DNA from: Micromonosporaceae bacterium
Lineage (GTDB): Bacteria > Actinomycetota > Actinomycetes > Mycobacteriales > Micromonosporaceae
Length of the DNA: 9,008 nucleotides
Assembly (NCBI GenBank): GCA_019690055.1
Contig: JADGGF010000158.1
Span: 1-9,008 of the forward strand
Direction of reading: 5' to 3'
Program-made: the position numbers and the translations under genes
Notes under the pieces: generated by a model
The model's database searches: none
Seen by the model: only the letters and a program-made list of their open reading frames with translations
Told to the model about the DNA's origin: nothing
In this document: in pieces, positions 1 through 5,722 of the stretch
Position numbering within the stretch: position 1 is the first letter of the stretch
Layout: each line of letters begins with the position of its first letter

Positions 1-117
1 ACCTAAGCCTTCTTCGTCTGTGTCATATGTTTATTAGAGACTGTCATCCGCCCGGCACGAGCCACGCCGCGGCCGAGTGAAAAACCGCCCCGATCGCGAG
101 ACCCTGGGCCGGTTCAT

Positions 118-146
118 TTGACATCGCCGTCTCCGTTAGATTAGCT
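118..146 (+). promoter_or_regulatory. Probable sigma-70-type promoter of efeUOB
   Basis: A perfect TTGACA -35 hexamer lies at 118-123. Seventeen bases later, at 141-146, is TTAGCT, a weak -10 match that keeps only the first and last T of TATAAT. This would start transcription around 152-155 and leave a leader of about 20 bases before the GTG of efeU. The -10 is embedded in the iron box at 141-159, the usual layout for repression by a DtxR-family regulator blocking RNA polymerase. The -35 and spacing are seen directly; promoter activity is inferred. Confidence 0.55.
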
Positions 147-159
147 AAGGCTAACCTAA
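141..159 (+). promoter_or_regulatory. IdeR/DtxR-type iron box upstream of efeU
   Basis: The 19 bases TTAGCTAAGGCTAACCTAA agree at 17 of 19 positions with the actinobacterial iron-box consensus TTAGGTTAGGCTAACCTAA. The two differences are both in the left half-site (positions 5 and 7), while the right half CTAACCTAA is perfect. The box overlaps the proposed -10 and ends one base before the purine-rich ribosome-binding site GAGGAG at 161-166. IdeR/DtxR loaded with ferrous iron binds such sites and represses iron-uptake genes, so efeUOB should be switched on by iron starvation. Confidence 0.85.
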
Positions 160-172
160 CGAGGAGACGGCC

Positions 173-1072
173 GTGCTCACCACTCTACTGATCGGACTGC
201 GCGAGGGTCTTGAAGCCGCGCTGGTCGTCGGCATTCTCGTCGCCTATCTGCGCAAGACCGGCCGCGCCGACGTGATCATCCGCGTCTGGATCGGCGTCGG
301 GGCCGCCGTGCTGCTCTTCCTGGGCCTGGGGGCGTTGCTGACCTTCGGCACCTACGGTCTGAGCTTCGAGGCGCAGGAGCTGATCGGCGGCGGACTGTCC
401 ATCGTGGCCGTTGCCCTGGTGACGTGGATGGTGTTCTGGATGCAGAAGACCGCCCGCAGCCTGCGGCGCGAGCTCGAGGAAGGCGTCGACCGCGCGCTGG
501 AGCGCAGCGCCTGGGCCCTGGTGTTTCTTGCGTTCATCTCGGTGGCCCGCGAGGGCATCGAGACCGCCCTGTTCCTCTGGAGCGCGGTCAAGACCAGCGA
601 CTCCCCCTCCGCCTGGATCGGTGCGGTGCTCGGCCTCGGCGTCGCCGTGACGCTGGGCTGGATGATCTACCGCGGCATGGTCCGTATCAATCTCGCCACG
701 TTCTTCACCTGGACCAGCGTGCTGCTCATCGTCGTGGCGGCCGGCGTCCTGGCTTACGCGATTCACGACCTTCAGGAGGCGCGCTTCCTGCCCGGTCCTT
801 GGGAGGCGGCGCCCGCGGGAGCGTCCGCGTTCACCGACGGTTGGTACGGCGCGAACGCCTGGGCCTTCCGGATCGGAGACGTGATCTCCCCGACCGGAGT
901 GGTCGGGGTGCTGCTCAAGGGGACAGTCGGCTTCTCCCCGGAGATGACCAAGCTCGAGGTGGTCATCTGGGCGATCTACCTGGTCGCCGCCCTGTCGGCG
1001 TACCTCAGCATCCACAACCGCCGTGGGACCGCTCGGCCCGCATCCGTCGCGGCAGCCAACAGCAGCTCGTAG
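173..1072 (+). CDS. efeU: EfeU: FTR1-family high-affinity iron permease
   Basis: This is the membrane permease of the EfeUOB iron-uptake system, moving iron across the cytoplasmic membrane. The 299-residue protein carries the two REXXE iron-binding motifs that define the FTR1/EfeU family: REGLE at residues 10-14 in the first helix and REGIE at 126-130 in a later helix. It has about seven hydrophobic segments (roughly 5-25, 38-60, 70-91, 112-137, 147-166, 176-198 and 262-281). The length is close to that of other bacterial EfeU proteins, so it appears intact. The GTG start is chosen because GAGGAG (161-166) sits six bases upstream and because it leaves the N-terminal REGLE helix in its normal place. 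efeO begins nine bases after the stop, and the iron box overlaps the promoter. Family identity is firm; the substrate oxidation state is taken from the family. Confidence 0.96.
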   Translation: MLTTLLIGLREGLEAALVVGILVAYLRKTGRADVIIRVWIGVGAAVLLFLGLGALLTFGTYGLSFEAQELIGGGLSIVAVALVTWMVFWMQKTARSLRRELEEGVDRALERSAWALVFLAFISVAREGIETALFLWSAVKTSDSPSAWIGAVLGLGVAVTLGWMIYRGMVRINLATFFTWTSVLLIVVAAGVLAYAIHDLQEARFLPGPWEAAPAGASAFTDGWYGANAWAFRIGDVISPTGVVGVLLKGTVGFSPEMTKLEVVIWAIYLVAALSAYLSIHNRRGTARPASVAAANSSS

Positions 1073-1081
1073 GGAGTACGT

Positions 1082-2287
1082 ATGAGATTGAAGGCACTCA
1101 GCATCCCGGTCGCCGTGGCCGCCGTAGCGGTCGGCGTGGCTGGCTGCGTGCGCAACGAGCCCGAGGAGGGCACGACCACAATCGCGGTCACCAGCACAGC
1201 CGACGGGTGTGAGGTCGCCCCCAACACCGTGACCAGCGGCACCCTGCGTTTCGAGGTCCGCAACGAAGGTGACGACGTCACGGAGTTCTACCTGCTGGCC
1301 GAGGACAAGCTGCGCATCATCGGCGAGGTGGAGAACATCGCCCCCGGCACCTCGCGCACGCTGACGTTCCTGGCGCAGCCGGGCTCCTACTTCACGGTCT
1401 GCAAGCCAGGCATGGTCGGCCCCGGCGTCGGTGAGGCCCCTTTCACCGTCACCGGCGACGCGGTCGCTGTCGATTCATCCGACGAAGAGGCCTTTGCGGC
1501 CGCGGTGGCCAGCTACACGGCGTACACCAAGACGCAGGTCGCCGAACTGGTGACCAAGGTGACTGAGTTCGCCGACGCGTACAAGGCCGGCGACGACGAG
1601 CGCGCCCGCGCGCTGTACCCGATCACCCGCATCCACTACGAGCGCATCGAGCCGACGGCCGAGCAGTTCGGCGACCTCGACCCGAAGATCGACTATCGCA
1701 AGCCCAGCGCCGACGCCGAGGGCTTGGCGTGGACCGGATTCCATCGCATCGAGGCTGACTTGTGGCTCGATGCCGCCCGGACCGCCGACGAGCACAAGCG
1801 GGTGACCGAGGCGCTGACCCCCGAGCAGCGCGCGGCGCTCGCCGACCAGCTCGTGGCCGACGTCCAGGCCCTCTACGACCAGGTGCACAGCGACGACTTT
1901 GTGCTGACCATCGGTGACATCACCAACGGCGCGATCGGTCTGCTCGACGAGATCGCTGCGCCCGACGGAAAGCTCCCCGGTGAGGAGGACGCCTACTCGC
2001 ACACCGACCTGTACGACTTCTACGCCAACGTCGAGGGCGCGGAGGTGGCCTATCTCACCGTCCGTGACATCGCCGCGGGCAAGGACGGTGGCGCGGCCCT
2101 GGTGGCGAAACTCGACGCGGAGTTCGCCGCGATGAAGCAGCTCCTCGGGACCTACGGCTCCTACGAGTCCGGCTTCGTGGCCTACGACCAGGTCAGTCAG
2201 CAGGAGCGCAACGAGCTGGCGGCCCAGCTCAACGCCCTGAGCGAGCCGCTCTCGCAGCTCACCGCCCAGGTGCTGCGAGTCTCCTAG
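1082..2287 (+). CDS. efeO: EfeO: iron-uptake lipoprotein with cupredoxin and M75 (imelysin) domains
   Basis: EfeO is the extracytoplasmic iron-binding partner that delivers iron to the EfeU permease. The 401-residue product opens with a lipoprotein signal (hydrophobic residues 5-20, lipobox VAGC, lipidated Cys22), so it should be anchored on the outer face of the membrane. Residues about 30-125 form the EfeO cupredoxin-like domain, with Cys43 and Cys107 in the CEVAPN and FTVCKPGM contexts typical of the family. Residues about 135-395 form the M75/imelysin helical domain. It contains the signature GFHRIE at 219-224 (GxHxxE; His221 and Glu224 are likely metal ligands) and the upstream segment YPITRIHYERIEP at 179-191. 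This is the two-domain form, not the short M75-only form. The ATG follows an AGGGAG ribosome site that overlaps the efeU stop codon, so translation is probably coupled. No sign of damage. Confidence 0.95.
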   Translation: MRLKALSIPVAVAAVAVGVAGCVRNEPEEGTTTIAVTSTADGCEVAPNTVTSGTLRFEVRNEGDDVTEFYLLAEDKLRIIGEVENIAPGTSRTLTFLAQPGSYFTVCKPGMVGPGVGEAPFTVTGDAVAVDSSDEEAFAAAVASYTAYTKTQVAELVTKVTEFADAYKAGDDERARALYPITRIHYERIEPTAEQFGDLDPKIDYRKPSADAEGLAWTGFHRIEADLWLDAARTADEHKRVTEALTPEQRAALADQLVADVQALYDQVHSDDFVLTIGDITNGAIGLLDEIAAPDGKLPGEEDAYSHTDLYDFYANVEGAEVAYLTVRDIAAGKDGGAALVAKLDAEFAAMKQLLGTYGSYESGFVAYDQVSQQERNELAAQLNALSEPLSQLTAQVLRVS

Positions 2288-2301
2288 AAGGAGGTAGCTC
2301 T

Positions 2302-3573
2302 ATGAGTGGCGCAGACGGGACGGTCACCCGCATCTCGCGGCGGGGCCTCATCGGCCTGATCGGTGGCACGGCCGCCGGGGTCGGGTTGGGCGCCGCCGGT
2401 GCCCTCGCCGTCGAGGCGGCGGGCGACCCGAGTTCGGCGGTCCCGACTGACGAGCAGACGGTGTATTCCTTCCACGGGGACCACCAGGCGGGCATCGTGA
2501 CCCCGGTCCAGCGTCACCTGTACTTCGCCACCTTCGACCTCACCGCCCGGACCGGCCGGGACGCTCTCCAATCGCTCCTGATGGACTGGACCGCTGCGGC
2601 GGAGCAACTCGTGCAGGGCCGGGCGGTGGGGAAGACCGGGGCCGTCGGCGGCTCCCCGCTGGCGCCGCCGGACGACACGGGTGAGGCCCTCGACCTCGGC
2701 CCCAACGGCCTGACCATCACATTCGGCCTGGGCCCCGCACTGTTCGAGCCCGGCCGGCTGGGCCTGGAGGACCGGCGGCCCGCCCGGCTCACGCCGTTGC
2801 CGTCCTTCGCGTTTGAGCTACTCGATCCCGCAATTAGCGACGGTGACCTATGCATCCAGGCGTGCGCCAACGATCCCCAGGTCGCGGTGCACGCGATCCG
2901 CAACCTGACCCGCATCGCCTTCGGCCGGGCGCGGATCCGCTGGACCCAGCTCGGCTACGGCCGCACGTCGTCCACGTCGCGGTCCCAGACCACGCCGCGA
3001 AACCTTCTGGGCTTCAAGGACGGCACGCGCAACATCCTGGCCGAGGAGACCGACGAGCTGGACCGGCACGTCTGGTCCGACGGCGAGGGGCAGGCGTGGT
3101 TCGCCGGTGGCACCTACCTCGTCACACGGAAGATCCAGATGCTCATCGAGTCGTGGGACCGCGCCCGCCTCGAGGAGCAGGAGGCGATCATCGGGCGCAC
3201 CAAAGGTGAGGGAGCGCCGCTGTCCGGGGGCAGCGAGTACACCCCGCCGGACTTCGCCATGCACTCCACTGCCGGTGGCCACGCCATCCCCGACGACTCG
3301 CACATCCGGTTGGCGCATCCCGACTTCAACAACGGCCAGCGCATCCTCCGGCGCGGTTACAACTACGTCGAGGGCAACAACAACCTCGGCCAGATCTCGG
3401 CCGGATTGTTCTTCATCTCGTTCCAGCGCAGTCCGCAGCAATTCATCGACATCCAGAACTCGCTCGCGAAGGATCGGCTCAACGAGTACATCAGGCACAT
3501 CGGGTCCAGCCTGTTCGCGGTTCCCCGTGGGGTGAGGCCGGGCGAGTACATCGCGCAGGACCTCTTCACCTGA
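2302..3573 (+). CDS. efeB: EfeB: Tat-exported DyP-type haem peroxidase of the EfeUOB system
   Basis: EfeB is the haem peroxidase component; in characterised systems it is exported folded by Tat and proposed to oxidise ferrous iron for EfeO/EfeU, while release of iron from haem has also been claimed. The 423-residue product starts with a twin-arginine signal: RISRRGLIGLIGG at residues 10-22, a hydrophobic stretch to about 36, and likely cleavage near 39-40. The DyP fold follows. GFKDGTRN at 237-244 is the GxxDG motif with catalytic Asp240. DSHIR at 332-336 contains His334, the probable proximal haem ligand, and the arginines in RILRRGYNY (347-355) hold the expected distal Arg. The start is well supported by AAGGAGGT at 2288-2295, six bases before the ATG and right after the efeO stop. 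All expected active-site elements are present. It is the last gene of the operon and converges on the minus-strand block. Confidence 0.95.
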   Translation: MSGADGTVTRISRRGLIGLIGGTAAGVGLGAAGALAVEAAGDPSSAVPTDEQTVYSFHGDHQAGIVTPVQRHLYFATFDLTARTGRDALQSLLMDWTAAAEQLVQGRAVGKTGAVGGSPLAPPDDTGEALDLGPNGLTITFGLGPALFEPGRLGLEDRRPARLTPLPSFAFELLDPAISDGDLCIQACANDPQVAVHAIRNLTRIAFGRARIRWTQLGYGRTSSTSRSQTTPRNLLGFKDGTRNILAEETDELDRHVWSDGEGQAWFAGGTYLVTRKIQMLIESWDRARLEEQEAIIGRTKGEGAPLSGGSEYTPPDFAMHSTAGGHAIPDDSHIRLAHPDFNNGQRILRRGYNYVEGNNNLGQISAGLFFISFQRSPQQFIDIQNSLAKDRLNEYIRHIGSSLFAVPRGVRPGEYIAQDLFT

Positions 3574-3605
3574 TTCCTTGCAGAGGCTCGGTAGTCCAGC
3601 CGCGC

Positions 3606-3647
3606 CGGGACTGCCGGCACGGCTCACGGGACCGCCGGCACGGCTCA
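3606..3647. repeat. Two-copy 21-bp tandem duplication
   Basis: Bases 3606-3626 and 3627-3647 are adjacent copies of a 21-bp unit, differing only at T3612 versus C3633. The shared core is GGGACYGCCGGCACGGCTCA. It lies 32 bases past the efeB stop in the convergent intergenic region. Because 21 is a multiple of three, a minus-strand TGA recurs in the same frame in both copies (3645-3647 and 3624-3626). It is probably a replication-slippage duplication; no function is apparent. Confidence 0.85.
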
Positions 3648-3791
3648 GTCGACCAGCGGCAGGTTCTCCGAGTGCAGGTCGTCCGCCAGCTCAACCACCC
3701 GGGCCGCCGCTTAAGGATCGACAATCTCCACTGTGACGGTGGTCCCATCACCGTCTCGACCGGCGCACGTCAGGCTCGACCCGGTGCCGTC
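3645..3791 (-). pseudogene. Possible decayed coding remnant between efeB and the FMN-binding gene
   Basis: One minus-strand frame reads like protein from just past the stop of the FMN-binding gene. It gives SLTCAGRDGDGTTVTVEIVD and then a Pro and a TAA at 3711-3713. The same frame continues with RVVELADDLHSENLPLVD to a TGA at 3645-3647. Codons keep G/C-rich third positions. The first part resembles the C-terminal end of small secreted actinobacterial domains (DUF4333-like: Cys, then a DG turn, then a TVTV strand), but this is from memory and weak. There is no start codon with a ribosome-binding site, and upstream the frame runs into the overlapping FMN-binding gene without sense. Alternatives: chance open frame in GC-rich DNA, or two gene tails left by a deletion. 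Confidence 0.3.
3735..3755. terminator. Hairpin in the convergent intergenic region, candidate bidirectional terminator
   Basis: GACGGTGGT (3735-3743) pairs with ATCACCGTC (3747-3755) around the loop CCC: eight Watson-Crick pairs and one G-T pair. It lies 34 bases beyond the stop of the minus-strand FMN-binding gene and 161 bases beyond the efeB stop. No T-run follows on either strand, but actinobacterial terminators often lack one. The hairpin is certain at the DNA level; termination is inferred. Confidence 0.4.
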
Positions 3792-4278
3792 AGGCCAGGC
3801 CGGCCTTGACCAGCGCCGAGCGCACCGACTGCCGGTAGGCCTCGCTGGTCCAGGTCGCCCCGGAGACCGTGTCGACGTCCGCGCTCTGGGCCGCCAGCAC
3901 CCGCTCCCGCATCACCGGCGCCACCCGGGCGCTCAGCGCCACGGAGCGCGCCTCGTCGGCCGGCATCTCGAGCGCGACGACGTCAACGATCCGTCCATCC
4001 TCGACAGTGATCTGCACGGTCACGTACCCGAACTCGGTGTACGCGCTGTCCCCGATGTAGGTCGTGCCGCCCGGCCCCGGGCTGGACGACGGGTCGGCCG
4101 GGTCGGGGTCCGGTCCGGGCTCCCCGCTCGCCGAGGGCTCGGCCGACGGGGACGGCGCGACCCGCTGGATCACCGGCACCTGGTCGGGCAGCCGCATCAC
4201 GCCGGGCCCGCTCTTGAGCGCCACCAGCAGCGCCGTGGTGGCGAACAGCCCCGCCACCGCGATGAGCACCCGTCGCAT
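3790..4278 (-). CDS. Membrane-anchored FMN-binding-domain protein, probable flavinylated electron carrier
   Basis: Predicted extracytoplasmic electron carrier that holds FMN covalently. The 162-residue product has an N-terminal hydrophobic segment (residues about 4-21), which is either an uncleaved anchor or a signal peptide. A Pro/Ser/Asp/Gly-rich linker (about 41-71) follows, then an FMN-binding domain (about 74-161). The domain starts with YIGDSAYTEFGYVTVQITVE and ends with DTVSGATWTSEAY at 136-148. This matches the Dxx(S/T)GATxT motif in which ApbE links FMN by phosphoester to the Thr of SGAT, here Thr142. The ATG at 4276-4278 is preceded by GGAGGGG (4281-4287). The gene lies 69 bases downstream of the ferric-reductase-like gene and is last in the operon, so it probably accepts electrons from that protein outside the membrane. 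No ApbE gene is in the window. Domain identity is firm; the acceptor is unknown. Confidence 0.88.
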   Translation of the reverse strand: MRRVLIAVAGLFATTALLVALKSGPGVMRLPDQVPVIQRVAPSPSAEPSASGEPGPDPDPADPSSSPGPGGTTYIGDSAYTEFGYVTVQITVEDGRIVDVVALEMPADEARSVALSARVAPVMRERVLAAQSADVDTVSGATWTSEAYRQSVRSALVKAGLA

Positions 4279-4347
4279 GTCCCCTCCGCGCCCGCCCGGC
4301 CCGGCCAGCCGTCAGAACCCGCTGCCGTTCCCAGAAAACTCGCGTCC

Positions 4348-5721
4348 TCAGAACTCGAATATCGTGTCGTGGATCTGCCGCCGGCGCACGCCGGCCTGCC
4401 GCACGGCGGCCCGGGTCGCCTCGACGAAGCCGCGCGGCCCGCACACGTAGACGTCCCGGCGGGCCACGTCCGGCACCAGCTGGAGGATCCCCGCCCCGGT
4501 GAGCAGCGCGCGGGGTGCGGGGTCGGTCCGCCGACCGAGCACGTACCAGATGGTGGCGTTGCGCTCCTCCGCGATGCGGTCAAGCTCCTCCCGCAGCACG
4601 ACGTCCTCCACGGTCCGGGCGCGGTAGATCACGACGGTCCGCAACGGCAACTCCTCCAGCAACGCGCGGACGGGCGCGATCCCGATCCCGGCCGCGATCA
4701 GCAGGGCCCGGTTGCGGGTGCGGTGGCTGGCGGTGAACCACCCCATCGGGCCCTGCGCCCACACCCGCACGCCCGGGCGGAGCCGGCGCAGCCGGGCCGT
4801 GTGGGTCCCCACGGTCTTCACGGTCAGGCGCAGCCAGTCCGGTCGGGTCGCGGCCGACAGCGAGAACGGGTGGGCCTGCATCCACAGGCCCCGGGTGAGG
4901 AACCGCCACCGGTAGAACTGGCCGGCCAGGGCCGCCTCGCGCAGCTCGTTGCCCGTCAGGTAGATCGAGGTGACGGTCGGGCTCTCTGCGACCACCTCGG
5001 CGACCTGGAAGCGGTGCCGCAGGTTCAGGCGCAGCGGGGCGACCACGCGCCCCCAGATCAGGCAGCCCACCACCCCGACGTAGAGGAACAGCCAGTAGTA
5101 GCGACCGAACCCGGGCTGGAACAGCTGCTGCCCGTGGGCGAACTGATGCCCGTACGAGTAGAGCAGGACCAGGTAGCTCGCCGTGTGCAGCAGCTTCCAC
5201 AGCTCGTACGGCAGCACCGCGCGGACCACCCGGACCGCCAGCAGCCCGATCGCGATCAGGATGCCGGTCGCCACAGCGGCGCTGGTCATGTCCTCGTACT
5301 CGGACAGGAGCACGGTGACCTCGCCGACCAGGGTCTTCCGGTCGACGAGGGCGTACCCCACGACGATGAGGGCGGCGTGGGCCAGCACGGCCACCAGCAG
5401 CACCGGGGCGAGGTCCCGGTGCCAGCGCGCGATCCGCTCGGTGCCGACCGCCCGCTCGACGAACCCCACCCGGCTGCGCAGCAGCACCTGGACCAGCAGC
5501 ACGTACCCGCCGACCAGTCCGGTGATGCGTCCAGCGTGGACGAACAACTCGCCACGGTTGTCGATGGAGTCGGGGGGTGTGTCGCGCCACCACGCGAGCA
5601 GGGCGACGGCCAGGCCGGCCCAGGCGAGCAGCGCGAACAGCGCCGCGGTGCCCCGCCACCAGCGGTCCGGAGGGCGACGCAGCCGCGATCGCGGCGGTGC
5701 CAGGGTCTGCGGGCTGCTCAC
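4348..5721 (-). CDS. Ferric-reductase-like transmembrane flavocytochrome (haem b, FAD, NAD(P)H)
   Basis: Predicted to take electrons from cytosolic NAD(P)H through FAD and two membrane b haems to an acceptor on the outer face. The 457-residue protein has about six transmembrane helices in residues 24-225. Its two histidine pairs have classic spacing: His101/His115 (14 apart) and His179/His192 (13 apart), fitting bis-histidine ligation of two stacked haems. The C-terminal half is a ferredoxin-reductase-type module: HPFSLS at 284-289 for FAD, VKTVGTHT at 301-308, GPMGWF at 324-329, AAGIGIAPVR at 343-352 for nicotinamide nucleotide, YVCGPRGF at 425-432, and the terminal aromatic tail HDTIFEF. 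The start is a GTG separated from the upstream DUF1501 stop by one base, indicating coupled translation. Adjacency to a flavinylated carrier and to efeUOB favours iron or quinone-independent extracytoplasmic reduction; the real acceptor cannot be read from sequence. Confidence 0.92.
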   Translation of the reverse strand: MSSPQTLAPPRSRLRRPPDRWWRGTAALFALLAWAGLAVALLAWWRDTPPDSIDNRGELFVHAGRITGLVGGYVLLVQVLLRSRVGFVERAVGTERIARWHRDLAPVLLVAVLAHAALIVVGYALVDRKTLVGEVTVLLSEYEDMTSAAVATGILIAIGLLAVRVVRAVLPYELWKLLHTASYLVLLYSYGHQFAHGQQLFQPGFGRYYWLFLYVGVVGCLIWGRVVAPLRLNLRHRFQVAEVVAESPTVTSIYLTGNELREAALAGQFYRWRFLTRGLWMQAHPFSLSAATRPDWLRLTVKTVGTHTARLRRLRPGVRVWAQGPMGWFTASHRTRNRALLIAAGIGIAPVRALLEELPLRTVVIYRARTVEDVVLREELDRIAEERNATIWYVLGRRTDPAPRALLTGAGILQLVPDVARRDVYVCGPRGFVEATRAAVRQAGVRRRQIHDTIFEF

Positions 5722-5722
5722 G

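Noticed and set aside
1..60. Very short minus-strand ATG frame (M-T-Q-T-K-K-A, stop)
   Set aside because: Only seven codons, no ribosome-binding site, and at the window edge; nothing supports a gene.
185..1015. Minus-strand open frame across efeU
   Set aside because: The product is Gly/Asp/Arg/His-rich without domains and lies wholly under efeU, which has intact REXXE motifs; it is a codon-bias shadow.
3593..3612. AGTCC/GGACT inverted repeat as the efeB terminator
   Set aside because: Only five pairs around a ten-base loop and no T-run; such weak stems are expected by chance in this composition.
4279..4347. Possible internal ECF-type promoter (minus-strand GGGAAC) before the FMN-binding gene
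   Set aside because: No convincing -10 at a suitable distance; the 69-base gap is compatible with simple co-transcription.
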